64,000 bases of DNA from assembly GCA_002413745.1 (NCBI GenBank), contig DHXP01000073.1:200408-264407 (forward strand), written 5' to 3'. The stretch is from Flavobacterium sp. UBA5153. Its GTDB lineage: Bacteria > Bacteroidota > Bacteroidia > Flavobacteriales > Flavobacteriaceae. Below the pieces are notes generated by a model that worked only from the letters and a program-made list of their open reading frames with translations, was not told where the DNA came from and did no database searches. The translations under genes and the position numbers were made by a program. Every line of letters starts with the position of its first letter. Within the stretch, counting starts at the first letter, position 1. Shown in pieces: positions 16,964 through 25,800 of the stretch.

Positions 16964-18598
16964 CTATTCCTTACTCTTCACCACATTCACATAAAAATCC
17001 TTGTCCACTTCCAATTTTAAAACTTTCGCGGTTTGTGGCAAATTAGCCCACTCTGCTTGGGGTTTCAGCCATTGTTCTTTTCCGTTTAAAGTCACTTTTA
17101 CAGGCATATTAAAACCGGGAACACAATTCGTCCAGCGATACGCAAGATTGTTGTTCTTGAAATAATATTCGAATGTCGGGATTCTGATGTCTCTCAAATA
17201 TTGGTCAAAAAACGGAGTTAAATCAAGTCCAACGGCTTTACTTAAAAAATCCTCGATTTGTTTGGTCGTAACCGTTTGGTGGTAAAAAGTGCTGTTCAAA
17301 CCTCTCAAAATGGTTCTCCATTTTTCGTCATCATTCACGATTTGGCGCAGCGTGTGCAACATATTGCCCCCTTTATAATACATGTCACCGGAACCTTCAT
17401 TGTTCACGTTATACTTGCCAATGATTGGTTTGTCATTTTTGATTTTTTTTCTTGTCCCTCTCACATAAGCGTTTCCCGCTTCCTTGCCATAATAATATTC
17501 CACAAAAAGACTTTCAGAATAATTGGTAAAACTTTCGTGAATCCACATATCGGCGATGTCCTTGTAGGTAATATTATTGGCAAACCATTCGTGCCCCGAT
17601 TCATGCACGATGATAAAATCAAATTTCAATCCCCAACCCGTTCCGCTCAAATCAGTTCCTTTATAACCGTTTTTGAAACCATTGCCGTAGGTAATGCAGC
17701 TTTGGTGTTCCATCCCTAAATACGGGGCTTCGACCAGTTTGTAGCTGTCTTCGTAAAATGGATATGGCCCAAACCAATGTTCGAAAGCCTTCAACATTCT
17801 TGGCACATCCTTGAATTGGATTTTGGCTGCGGCCAAATTATCTCTCAAAACATAATAATCGCAATCTAATTCGCCTTTTTCACCTTGGTATTTTTCGGAA
17901 AATGAAACATAATCCCCTATGTTTATATTCACGCCATAGTTATTGATGGGATTTGACACATACCAAGTGAAAGTTCTTGTGCCGTCCTTCAAATCGACTA
18001 CGCTTTGCAAACGACCATTGGACACATCCATCAAATTTTTGGGAACATTCACGCTGATTAACATATCATCAACCTCGTCATACATGTGGTCTTTGTTGGG
18101 CCACCACACGCTTGCGCCCAATCCTTGACAGGAAGAAGCTATAAATGGTTTCCCATTCTTGTCTTTTTTCCAGGTAATTCCTCCATCCCAAGGCGGATTG
18201 ACGGCAATTTTGGGTTTGCCACCATAAAACACGGCGAGTTCCTTGATATCACCCGGTTTTTGAGGTGCAACCAATTCAATAAAAAAAGCATTTCCGTCTC
18301 TTTTGTACTTTAATTCATTGCCATCTTGAATCACTTTATATATTTCCATAGGATTTTGCAAATCAATTTGCATCCGGTTATACTCCTTCAAAACCTGGTA
18401 ACGAATGGTATTGGAACCCGAAATCGTACTGTCGGCAGGATTTACCTTAACGTCAAGATGATAATATTTCACGTCCCACCAAGCTCTTTCCTTGGTAATA
18501 CTGCCTCGTAAAGTATCCTGATGCGTGAAAATTTCCTGTGCTTTTACACCAACGGAAATAAAAAATGCGATAAAAACAATGCTGAAATATTTTTTCAT
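16964..18598 (-). CDS. M1-family metallo-aminopeptidase, exported
   Basis: This 544-residue protein has a signal peptide (about 1-20, ending VKA). The zinc site is HESGH at 332-336, with the third ligand Glu355 in WIHESFTNYSE. The exopeptidase motif equivalent to GAMEN is GMEHQ at 295-299. The N-terminal beta-sandwich and the catalytic domain are present, while the long C-terminal helical domain of aminopeptidase N is absent. This is usual for short Bacteroidota members. It should release N-terminal residues from peptides in the periplasm. Confidence 0.92.
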   Translation of the reverse strand: MKKYFSIVFIAFFISVGVKAQEIFTHQDTLRGSITKERAWWDVKYYHLDVKVNPADSTISGSNTIRYQVLKEYNRMQIDLQNPMEIYKVIQDGNELKYKRDGNAFFIELVAPQKPGDIKELAVFYGGKPKIAVNPPWDGGITWKKDKNGKPFIASSCQGLGASVWWPNKDHMYDEVDDMLISVNVPKNLMDVSNGRLQSVVDLKDGTRTFTWYVSNPINNYGVNINIGDYVSFSEKYQGEKGELDCDYYVLRDNLAAAKIQFKDVPRMLKAFEHWFGPYPFYEDSYKLVEAPYLGMEHQSCITYGNGFKNGYKGTDLSGTGWGLKFDFIIVHESGHEWFANNITYKDIADMWIHESFTNYSESLFVEYYYGKEAGNAYVRGTRKKIKNDKPIIGKYNVNNEGSGDMYYKGGNMLHTLRQIVNDDEKWRTILRGLNSTFYHQTVTTKQIEDFLSKAVGLDLTPFFDQYLRDIRIPTFEYYFKNNNLAYRWTNCVPGFNMPVKVTLNGKEQWLKPQAEWANLPQTAKVLKLEVDKDFYVNVVKSKE

Positions 18599-18666
18599 AA
18601 ATTAACTTTTTAATGCTTGTCTATAATGCTGTCTAAAGATTTTTTTTGCGGTAAATTACGCTAATA

Positions 18667-18747
18667 CCGCTAGTTATTTCAAATTAGTCCAATAAAAATT
18701 GAACTAAATGAAATATACAGCGGCATTATACCGGAAGATTGGACTAA
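18667..18747. repeat. Imperfect palindrome between two peptidase genes
   Basis: From 18667 to 18723 the sequence folds on itself. CCGCT pairs with AGCGG, ATTTCA with TGAAAT, and the inner TTAGTCCAAT with ATTGAACTAA at most positions. A second perfect arm pair, TTAGTCCAAT at 18684-18693 and ATTGGACTAA at 18738-18747, offers an alternative fold. It has no T-run on either side, so it is not a standard terminator. It may be a small palindromic repeat element. Confidence 0.55.
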
Positions 18748-18826
18748 AACATATTAATCAATGGTATAATTTCACAAATTAAAATGGTGTGTTTTATGTT
18801 TCCAAATTATTGAATTTGTCCAACTA

Positions 18827-20260
18827 TTATAAATTTTCGATGAATTTAGTCAATAAATGAACTCCATAAGCGGTGGCGTGTTTGCTTTTCGCAAATTCAT
18901 CGTCGCCAAAAGCAACTCCGGCAATATCAAGATGTGCCCAAGCTTTGTGCTCTTCGGTGAAATATTCCAAAAACTTGGCGGCACTTATGGCTCCTGCAAC
19001 CGGTTTTCCACTGTAATTTTTCACGTCGGCAATGTCGCTTTCTATGTCTTGCTTGTAACAATCCCAAAGCGGCAAAGGCCACAAACGTTCCCCAATTGCA
19101 TCACCAGATTCTTGCAATTTCTTTGAAACAACCTCATTATTGGTAAACAAGGCGCAACATTCATAACCAAAAGTTCCCACGGCACTTCCCGTCAACGTGG
19201 CAATATCAACAATATATTCGGGTTTGAAATTCTTTATCAAATACGACAAACCATCGGCCAAAACCAGTCGTCCTTCGGCATCGGTGTCTATAATTTCTAT
19301 CGAATGCCCACTGTAACTCTCAATGACATCGCTGGGCAAAAGCGATTTAGCGTCCACCGAATTTTCGGCACAAGGCACAATCGCAGTGACTTTCACGGGC
19401 AATTTCAAATCGGCAATCAGTTGCATCGCCCCAAAAACTGCCGCGCCACCGGCCATATCACACTTCATTTGAACCATCGCGGAAGTTTTGATATTTAGTC
19501 CACCTGTATCGAAAGTGATTCCTTTTCCCACCAAACCGATGTGTTTTGTCTTGGCATTGGAATTTCCGGGAACATAATTCATGATTACGAATTGCGGTTC
19601 GTTCTCGCTTCCTTTTCCAACGGATAAAAAAGCGCCCAATCCTGCTTTTTTCAAAGCTTCAAAACCAAGAACTTCAACCTCAAAACCGAATTTTTTCCCC
19701 GTTTCATTTGCCCAATTTGACAAGTATTTCGGTGTTACTCTGTTGGGTGGCAAATCGACCAAATGGAGAATTTCGAGTTGAGCATTGGCAATTTTCACGG
19801 CTTTTTTGGCAGTTACAACAAATTTGTTTTTTGACACCAATTGCAACACAAAATTAGAATTAAGAAAAGGATGTGCTTCTTTTTCCTTTTTATAATGTCC
19901 CAAATCGTAGGTTCCCAAAAGCATTCCGGAAATAGCGGCTTCTACTTGTTCATCCGTGAATTGTTCCGGTAAAACCAATGCCACATTGGTGCCAAATGAT
20001 TCTTTTTGTTTGGATGAAATTCTTCGGAAAGTAGTTTTCAATGATTTATAATCAATCGTTTTTTCCATTCCGATAAAAATGTAGGTGTTATCATTTTTTT
20101 CGGCTAAATAGTGAGTGTCTTTTTTTCCGTAGAACACTTTGGAAGAAATTTCCAGTTCGCCAAAATGTATGGGAACCAAACTTTTGACATAGGTTTCAAA
20201 AACAGGAATTAAAATTGTTCCAGAGAACCCTTCAAGGTTTTGTATTGTATTTGTTTTCAT
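18827..20260 (-). CDS. Leucyl aminopeptidase, M17 family
   Basis: This 477-residue cytosolic enzyme has two-metal-site residues in VGKGITFDTGGLNIK (K246, D251, K258), D268 in CDMAGG, and D326/E329 in IIDTDAEGRLVLADG, with catalytic R331. The usual motif is NTDAEGRL; here the Asn is replaced by Asp, a conservative change also seen in other members. The N-terminal domain (1-150) is divergent. It releases N-terminal amino acids from peptides with Zn or Mn. It is adjacent to the M1 gene but separated by 228 bases. Confidence 0.93.
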   Translation of the reverse strand: MKTNTIQNLEGFSGTILIPVFETYVKSLVPIHFGELEISSKVFYGKKDTHYLAEKNDNTYIFIGMEKTIDYKSLKTTFRRISSKQKESFGTNVALVLPEQFTDEQVEAAISGMLLGTYDLGHYKKEKEAHPFLNSNFVLQLVSKNKFVVTAKKAVKIANAQLEILHLVDLPPNRVTPKYLSNWANETGKKFGFEVEVLGFEALKKAGLGAFLSVGKGSENEPQFVIMNYVPGNSNAKTKHIGLVGKGITFDTGGLNIKTSAMVQMKCDMAGGAAVFGAMQLIADLKLPVKVTAIVPCAENSVDAKSLLPSDVIESYSGHSIEIIDTDAEGRLVLADGLSYLIKNFKPEYIVDIATLTGSAVGTFGYECCALFTNNEVVSKKLQESGDAIGERLWPLPLWDCYKQDIESDIADVKNYSGKPVAGAISAAKFLEYFTEEHKAWAHLDIAGVAFGDDEFAKSKHATAYGVHLLTKFIENL

Positions 20261-20410
20261 AATCTAATTGTCTTTTGTATTGAAAAAAAGTCATTCAATT
20301 GCCTTTGGAAATTTATTCGAAATAAGCAACATATATGGCAAAAAGGATTGCTTGTATTTTGTAATAAATAGTAAATATAGTGGATTGCTTTTTGAAATAA
20401 AAGAAAAAAG

Positions 20411-20445
20411 AAACCCAATGATAAATGAATTATCTATTGGGTTTT
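20411..20445 (-). terminator. Rho-independent terminator of the histidine operon
   Basis: The leftward transcript after hisIE forms a stem with arms AAACCCAAT and ATTGGGTTT (additional pairing TGATAA/TTATCT) and continues into a T-rich stretch (complement of 20400-20410). It lies 30 bases downstream of the hisIE stop, before the M17 gene. Confidence 0.82.
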
Positions 20446-20474
20446 ATGTATGAAAATAAACTAAAAATTTGTTG

Positions 20475-21074
20475 CTACTTTTGGCGGCTTTTTAAAACAT
20501 CAACTACATCATTCAATTGAAATCCTTTGGCCTGCAGTAAAATCAAATAATGAAAAAGTAAATCGGCACTTTCGCTCAAAAACAAATCATCGTTGTCATC
20601 TTTGGCTTCAATAACCACTTCTACAGCCTCCTCGCCCACTTTTTGTGCGATTTTATTGATGCCTTTTTCAAATAATGAAGCGACATAACTTTTCTCGGAA
20701 TCGGCATTTTCTCTTCGAAGTTTGATGGTTCCCTCCAAAGATGTGATAAAACCATAATTAGGTTTGTTTTGCCCATCCCAACAGGTATCAGTTCCCTTAT
20801 GGCAAGTTGGCCCTTCCGGTTTTGCCTGTATCAACAAAGTATCATTATCACAATCATTTTGGATTGAAATCAAATTTAAAAAGTTGCCGCTTTCCTCCCC
20901 TTTTGTCCATAGACGTTGTTTGGTTCGACTATAAAAAGTTACTTTTTGGGTATCCAACGTTTTTTGATACGCTTCGGCATTCATATAACCAAGCATCAAA
21001 ACGGTTTTGGTTTCGCTATCTTGAATGATTGCCGGAATTAATCCATCGGTGTTTTTTGAAAAATCTATGTTCAT
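20475..21074 (-). CDS. hisIE: Bifunctional phosphoribosyl-AMP cyclohydrolase / phosphoribosyl-ATP pyrophosphatase
   Basis: This 199-residue fusion enzyme catalyses histidine steps 2 and 3. The N-terminal HisI part (about 1-105) has FYSRTKQRLWTKGEESGN and the zinc Cys residues in NDCDNDTLL and GPTCHKGTDTCW. The C-terminal HisE part (about 110-199) has VASLFEKG and VGEEAVEVVIEAKD. It is the last gene of the leftward his operon. A 69-base spacer with a palindromic repeat separates it from hisF. Confidence 0.96.
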   Translation of the reverse strand: MNIDFSKNTDGLIPAIIQDSETKTVLMLGYMNAEAYQKTLDTQKVTFYSRTKQRLWTKGEESGNFLNLISIQNDCDNDTLLIQAKPEGPTCHKGTDTCWDGQNKPNYGFITSLEGTIKLRRENADSEKSYVASLFEKGINKIAQKVGEEAVEVVIEAKDDNDDLFLSESADLLFHYLILLQAKGFQLNDVVDVLKSRQK

Positions 21075-21096
21075 AATTTTTATTTTAAAATCTGAT

Positions 21097-21132
21097 TATA
21101 CCTGACAGGTTTTTAAAAAACTGTCAGGTATA
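21097..21132. repeat. CCTGACAGG palindromic repeat, copy 1
   Basis: The arms TATACCTGACAG and CTGTCAGGTATA flank an A/T loop in the hisIE-hisF spacer. The same element recurs at 24603-24633, between hisB and hisC. Inside an operon it could act as a processing or mRNA-stability hairpin. Confidence 0.85.
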
Positions 21133-21143
21133 ATTGATACAAT

Positions 21144-21899
21144 TTAAATCCTAACTTCGATATTGTTGTTTTTTAGTGCTGCCTTCAATATTTTTATTTC
21201 AATCTCCTTGAAATGGAATACGCTTGCCGCCAATGCTGCATCGGCTTTTCCCTCTTTAAACGTATCCACGAAATGCTGAATGTTTCCCGCTCCGCCGGAA
21301 GCAATTATAGGGATATTGACCGTTTTTGAAAGTTTCGCCAAGGCTTCATTTGCAAATCCGTTTTTGGTTCCATCGTGATCCATCGAGGTGAAAAGGATTT
21401 CTCCTGCTCCACGTTCTTCCACTTCTTTTGCCCAATCGAATAAATTCAATTCCGTTGGTACTTTCCCTCCTACCAAATGTACCATCCATTGACCATTAAT
21501 TTGCTTGGCATCAATCGCCACAACCACACATTGACTTCCAAATTTTTGTGCCAAATCATTAATCAACTGCGGATTTTTGACCGCCGAAGAATTAATGGAA
21601 ACCTTGTCGGCACCGTTTTGCAATAGAGCTTCAACATCAGAAACTGATGAAATTCCGCCACCAACGGTAAATGGAATATTGATGGTTGCCGCCACTTTCC
21701 GAACCAAGTCAATCAAGGTTTTTCTTCTTTCTTCCGTTGCTGAAATATCCAAGAAAACCAGTTCATCAGCACCTTCATCCGAATATATTTTGGCCAATTC
21801 CACAGGATCTCCGGCATCTCGCAAATCTACGAAATTGATTCCTTTCACGGTGCGACCGTTTTTGATGTCGAGGCAGGGAATGATTCTTTTTGTTAACAT
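21144..21899 (-). CDS. hisF: Imidazole glycerol phosphate synthase, cyclase subunit
   Basis: This 251-residue (beta/alpha)8 barrel has the two catalytic Asp residues in [15 protein letters not shown] (D11) and [15 protein letters not shown] (about D130). GGGISSV and ASGGAGN bind phosphates. It joins PRFAR with ammonia supplied by HisH, giving imidazole glycerol phosphate and AICAR. Both subunit genes are present in the operon. Confidence 0.97.
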   Translation of the reverse strand: MLTKRIIPCLDIKNGRTVKGINFVDLRDAGDPVELAKIYSDEGADELVFLDISATEERRKTLIDLVRKVAATINIPFTVGGGISSVSDVEALLQNGADKVSINSSAVKNPQLINDLAQKFGSQCVVVAIDAKQINGQWMVHLVGGKVPTELNLFDWAKEVEERGAGEILFTSMDHDGTKNGFANEALAKLSKTVNIPIIASGGAGNIQHFVDTFKEGKADAALAASVFHFKEIEIKILKAALKNNNIEVRI

Positions 21900-21921
21900 T
21901 ATTTATATTGTTTTTTTACCG

Positions 21922-21955
21922 ATTGTAGAGACGCACTGCAGTGCGTCTCTACAAT
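21922..21955. repeat. Perfect 34-bp palindrome overlapping the 3' end of hisA
   Basis: Each 17-base arm begins ATTGTAGAGACGCACTG and is followed immediately by its exact complement, with no loop. The hisA stop codon (21949-21951) lies inside the right arm. It can form a strong hairpin between hisA and hisF. The arm sequence resembles palindromic repeats known from other bacterial genomes, particularly cyanobacteria, but I cannot search for copies here. Confidence 0.93.
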
Positions 21956-22707
21956 ATGAATTGTTCCAATTGTTTCAACGAAATTCTACCTTCGTAAATT
22001 GCTTTGCCTATTATCGTTCCTTCACAACCCAATTCGGCTAATTTAGGCAATTCGTCAAAGGTAGAAATTCCTCCCGAAGCAATTAGTTTTATTCCTTTGG
22101 CTTCCGCCAACTTCTCGACTGCGCTCGAAGTGACAGAACATTGATCGATAATTTTTTTATATAAGTCAAAACTTGGACCTTCCAGCATTCCGTCTTTGGC
22201 AATATCGGTGCAAATTACATACTGAATTCCTTTCGATTGATAATTTTGTATGAAAGGAATCAAATCTTCGTTAGAATCTTCCAGCCATCCCGAAACGGCT
22301 ACTTTTTCATTATTGGCATCCGCGCCCAAAATGATTTTATCCGAACCGTATTCGGCAATCCATTTTTCGAATATTTCCCTGTTTTTAACGGCAATACTTC
22401 CACCGGTAATTTGGTTAGCGCCACTTTCGAAAGCGATCCGTAAATCATTATCCGATTTCAAACCACCACCAAAATCAATTTTCAATTTGGTTTGAGAAGC
22501 AATTTGTTCCAGAATTTTGTGATTTACAATTTTGCTGGATTTCGCCCCGTCCAAATCGACCAAATGCAAATATTCAATTCCGTGTGCCTCGAATGATTTG
22601 GCCACTTCAAGCGGGTTTTCATTGTATATGATTTTAGTATTGTAATCGCCTTTCGACAGTCGAACACATTTACCGTCTATGATATCTATTGCGGGAATTA
22701 TTCTCAT
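21949..22707 (-). CDS. hisA: Phosphoribosylformimino-5-aminoimidazole carboxamide ribotide isomerase
   Basis: This 252-residue barrel starts [20 protein letters not shown], with the catalytic Asp8. The second catalytic Asp is in [20 protein letters not shown] and ASGGIST are the phosphate-binding turns. It converts ProFAR to PRFAR, the HisF substrate. The gene end is embedded in a palindrome, so the last residues (EQFIL) may have been altered by its insertion. Confidence 0.97.
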   Translation of the reverse strand: MRIIPAIDIIDGKCVRLSKGDYNTKIIYNENPLEVAKSFEAHGIEYLHLVDLDGAKSSKIVNHKILEQIASQTKLKIDFGGGLKSDNDLRIAFESGANQITGGSIAVKNREIFEKWIAEYGSDKIILGADANNEKVAVSGWLEDSNEDLIPFIQNYQSKGIQYVICTDIAKDGMLEGPSFDLYKKIIDQCSVTSSAVEKLAEAKGIKLIASGGISTFDELPKLAELGCEGTIIGKAIYEGRISLKQLEQFIL

Positions 22708-22731
22708 TCTATTTAAGATTTTAGATTTAAA

Positions 22732-22778
22732 ATTGTAATTGACATTGTAATTGACATTGTAATTGACATTGCTATTGA
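22732..22778. repeat. Short tandem repeat, 12-bp unit
   Basis: The unit ATTGTAATTGAC occurs three times in a row, with a degenerate fourth copy, in the hisA-hisH spacer. Units of this kind are prone to change in copy number. The copies sit just before hisA in the direction of transcription. Confidence 0.85.
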
Positions 22779-22782
22779 AATT

Positions 22783-23370
22783 TTAAAGTTTCAAGTTCAA
22801 AAAGTTATTCAAAATCTGTTCTCCAACATCACCGCTTTTTTCGGGGTGAAATTGTGTTCCATAGAAATTATCATTTTCCAATGCAGAGGAATATTCCAGT
22901 TCATAATTTGTTGTGGCAATCGTTTCGTCACAAAGAGGAGCATAAAAACTATGCACCAAATACATATATTCATTCTCGGAAATACCTTTGAATAGGTCAG
23001 ATTTCAAATTATAAATTTGATTCCATCCCATTTGTGGCACTTTCACTTTTGAAGTGAATTTTATCACATCCACATCAAAAATTCCCAATCCTTTCGTATT
23101 TCCTTCCTCCGAGTAATTGCACATCAATTGCATTCCCAAGCAAATTCCCAAAACGGGTTGTTTCAAAGTTGGAATCAAGGCATCTAAACCACTCTCTTCG
23201 AGCATTTTCATGGCAGAACTCGCCTCTCCCACTCCTGGGAAAATCACTTTGTCAGCTGCTTTTATTTCGTCAGGATTGTTACTCAAAACGGCTTTGAATC
23301 CCAATCTTTCGATGGCAAACATAATACTTTGAATGTTTCCTGCTCCGTAATTTATGATTACAATTTTCAT
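22783..23370 (-). CDS. hisH: Imidazole glycerol phosphate synthase, glutaminase subunit
   Basis: This 195-residue class I glutamine amidotransferase has the nucleophile Cys77 in LGICLGMQLM, the catalytic His and Glu in FHPEKS near the C-terminus, and the oxyanion region PGVGEA. It supplies ammonia through the HisF barrel. It is flanked by repeat-containing spacers on both sides. Confidence 0.97.
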   Translation of the reverse strand: MKIVIINYGAGNIQSIMFAIERLGFKAVLSNNPDEIKAADKVIFPGVGEASSAMKMLEESGLDALIPTLKQPVLGICLGMQLMCNYSEEGNTKGLGIFDVDVIKFTSKVKVPQMGWNQIYNLKSDLFKGISENEYMYLVHSFYAPLCDETIATTNYELEYSSALENDNFYGTQFHPEKSGDVGEQILNNFLNLKL

Positions 23371-23385
23371 TTATTTTTGTTTCAA

Positions 23386-23442
23386 GTTTAAGGTTCAAAG
23401 TTTAAAGTTCCGCGAGGCAACCTGAAACTTTAAACCTTAAAC
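23386..23442. repeat. GTTTAAGGTT inverted repeat, copy 1
   Basis: The 18-base arms 23386-23403 and 23425-23442 pair at 17 of 18 positions around a 21-nt loop, filling the hisH-hisB spacer. A related inverted repeat with the same AAGGTTTA core lies between gap and pfkA at 62753-62803. Confidence 0.82.
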
Positions 23443-23446
23443 AATT

Positions 23447-24583
23447 TTACAACATTCCTTTCGTGCTCGGTAAAATCATCTTCTCCGTATCACGTTTTAC
23501 GGCTACTTTTATTGCTTTGGCGAAAGCCTTGAAAATGGCTTCAATTTTGTGGTGCTCGTTGGTTCCTTCGGCTTTGATGTTGATGTTGGCTTTGGCTCCG
23601 TCAGAAAAGGACTTGAAAAAATGATAGAACATTTCCGTTGGCATTTTCCCCACCATTTCGCGTTTGAATTCGGTTTCCCAAACCAACCAATTTCGTCCTC
23701 CAAAATCAATGGCCACTTGCGCCAAACAATCGTCCATTGGCAAACAAAAACCGTAACGTTCTATGCCTAATTTATTTCCTAATGCTTTTGCAAAAACTTC
23801 ACCCAATGCAATTGCCGTGTCTTCGATGGTGTGATGTTCATCAACTTCTAAATCGCCTTTGACGATAACTTCCAAGTCCATTTGACCGTGACGGGCAATT
23901 TGATCCAACATATGATCAAAAAAAGCAATTCCGGTTTCGATTTTACTTTTGCCGGTTCCGTCCAAGTTTAAATTAATATAAATATCCGTTTCATTGGTTT
24001 TTCTCGCTATCGAAGCCGAACGTTCCGATAGTTTCAGAAATTCATAAATTGTTTTCCAATCGGTTGTTTGCAAAGCAATAACGGAATCCAGTTCTTCTCT
24101 TTTGGATCCAATTTCGTCACTTCCCAAGCCTTCGTCGGTATTGATAAAAATGGCTTTTGACCCCAGATTTTTGGCTAATTCAACATCGGTAATTCTATCT
24201 CCGATGACGAAAGAATTTGCTAAATCGTATTCCGGATTTCCAATATATTTTATCAACATTCCAATCCCAGGTTTGCGAGTGGGTACATTTTCGTGCGGAA
24301 ATGTTTTGTCAATAAATACTTCTTTGAAAACAACCCCTTCATTTTCAAAGGCTTTCATAATTAAATTGTGTACCGGCCAAAAATTGATTTCCGGATGCGA
24401 ATCGGTTCCCAGACCATCTTGATTGGTCACCATTACCAATTCAAAATCAAGTTCCGCAGCAATTTTTGCTAGATATTGAAAAGCTTTTGGATAAAATTCC
24501 AGTTTTTCGAAACTGTCTAATTGATAATCACTTGGCTCTAAAACCATAGTTCCGTCACGATCTATAAAGAGTATTTTTTTCAT
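23447..24583 (-). CDS. hisB: Bifunctional histidinol-phosphatase / imidazoleglycerol-phosphate dehydratase
   Basis: This 378-residue fusion catalyses steps 6 and 8. The N-terminal HAD phosphatase (about 1-165) has FIDRDGTMV with the nucleophile Asp8 and acid/base Asp10. The C-terminal IGP dehydratase (about 190-378) has [27 protein letters not shown] and [15 protein letters not shown], with the metal-binding His residues. The order is the same as in E. coli HisB. Confidence 0.96.
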   Translation of the reverse strand: MKKILFIDRDGTMVLEPSDYQLDSFEKLEFYPKAFQYLAKIAAELDFELVMVTNQDGLGTDSHPEINFWPVHNLIMKAFENEGVVFKEVFIDKTFPHENVPTRKPGIGMLIKYIGNPEYDLANSFVIGDRITDVELAKNLGSKAIFINTDEGLGSDEIGSKREELDSVIALQTTDWKTIYEFLKLSERSASIARKTNETDIYINLNLDGTGKSKIETGIAFFDHMLDQIARHGQMDLEVIVKGDLEVDEHHTIEDTAIALGEVFAKALGNKLGIERYGFCLPMDDCLAQVAIDFGGRNWLVWETEFKREMVGKMPTEMFYHFFKSFSDGAKANINIKAEGTNEHHKIEAIFKAFAKAIKVAVKRDTEKMILPSTKGML

Positions 24584-24602
24584 TTTATTTATTTTTTGAT
24601 AA

Positions 24603-24633
24603 TACCTGACAGGTTTTAAAAACCTGTCAGGTA
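24603..24633. repeat. CCTGACAGG palindromic repeat, copy 2
   Basis: The arms TACCTGACAGGTTTT and AAAACCTGTCAGGTA pair perfectly around one base, in the hisB-hisC spacer. It is the same element as at 21097-21132 with a shorter loop. It is six bases downstream of the hisC stop. Confidence 0.9.
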
Positions 24634-24639
24634 TAAAAA

Positions 24640-25683
24640 TTAAGCTTGTAAAGCCTCAATTAATTTCGTGTTTTCAATTTCAGTTCCAACAGTCAAACGC
24701 AGACAATTATGGCATAACGGTTGGGTTGTTCTATTTCGAATTACAATTCCTTTGGAAATTAATTCGTCGTATCTTTTATTGGCATCATCCACTTTTATCA
24801 AAATGAAATTGGCTTCTGTTGGATAGATTTTTTCAACAAACTTTATTTCAGGTAATACTTTAAGTAATCGACTTCTTTGCTCTGTAATGGATTGTATTTC
24901 AGATTTAATTTTTTCTGGAGTCGCCAATCTTTCCAAAGCTCTTTTCTGGGTCAATTCATTCACATTGTAAGGTGGTTTTATTTTGTTTAAAACCGAAATA
25001 ACAGCGGCGGAAGCATAACAAATCCCCAATCGAATCCCTGCCAAACCGTATGCTTTAGAAAGGGTTTGCGTGATTACCAAGTTTGGATATTCGTCCAACT
25101 CATTTAACCAACTTTCTCTTTTGGAAAAGTCAACATACGCTTCGTCAATCACGACCAAACCTTTGAAATTCTGCAATAAATAAGCCACACTTTCATCCGA
25201 AAATGAATTTCCGGTTGGATTGTTTGGTGAACACAAAAATATAATCTTGGTATTCTCGTCAATTGCATTTATTATTTTTTCTACCTCAGGCTGAAAATCT
25301 TCCGAAAGCAAAACTTCTCTGTTTTCTACTGCATTGATATTGGCCAAAACGCCATACATTCCGTATGTTGGCGGTAAAGTTATCACATTATCTATTTTTG
25401 GTTCACAAAAAGCTCTGAATAATAAGTCCAACACTTCGTCACTTCCGTTTCCAAGCAAAATTTGATTGGTTTTCAGTTTTTTCAAATTGGCCAAAACCGT
25501 TTTTACGCTGCTCTGTTGTGGATCAGGATAACGATTCACTCCATTTTCAAAGGGGTTTTCATTGGCATCCAAGAAAACCATATCGGCAGTATCAAAATCC
25601 TCAAATTCATCTCTTGCAGAGGAATAAGGCTTCATTAGCTTTACGTTTTCACGGACTAAATTATTTATATTAAAATCTTTCAT
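24640..25683 (-). CDS. hisC: Histidinol-phosphate aminotransferase
   Basis: The frame is open to 25755, but the first 24 residues are a hydrophobic, repeat-derived extension. The ATG at 25683 ([13 protein letters not shown]) gives 347 residues, the usual family length. This is a PLP-dependent class II-type fold with Lys210 in [25 protein letters not shown] (151-159) and the phosphate-binding Arg residues after it. It converts imidazole acetol phosphate and glutamate to histidinol phosphate. Confidence 0.96.
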   Translation of the reverse strand: MKDFNINNLVRENVKLMKPYSSARDEFEDFDTADMVFLDANENPFENGVNRYPDPQQSSVKTVLANLKKLKTNQILLGNGSDEVLDLLFRAFCEPKIDNVITLPPTYGMYGVLANINAVENREVLLSEDFQPEVEKIINAIDENTKIIFLCSPNNPTGNSFSDESVAYLLQNFKGLVVIDEAYVDFSKRESWLNELDEYPNLVITQTLSKAYGLAGIRLGICYASAAVISVLNKIKPPYNVNELTQKRALERLATPEKIKSEIQSITEQRSRLLKVLPEIKFVEKIYPTEANFILIKVDDANKRYDELISKGIVIRNRTTQPLCHNCLRLTVGTEIENTKLIEALQA

Positions 25684-25700
25684 TTTCTTTAATTTAAAAA

Positions 25701-25800
25701 AGAGTAAAGAAAATAGAATATAGATTATAGACTTCGCTACATTTCTAAATTCCAATCTATTCTCTTTTTTCTATATTCTATATTCTTCTCTTTATTCTCT
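25701..25800. repeat. Imperfect inverted repeat in the hisC-hisD spacer
   Basis: The left arm (AATAGAATATAGATTATAG and flanks, 25701-25730) and the right arm (CTATATTCTATATTC and flanks, 25771-25800) are complementary at most positions around a 40-nt loop. The right arm overlaps the last codons of hisD. Confidence 0.65.
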
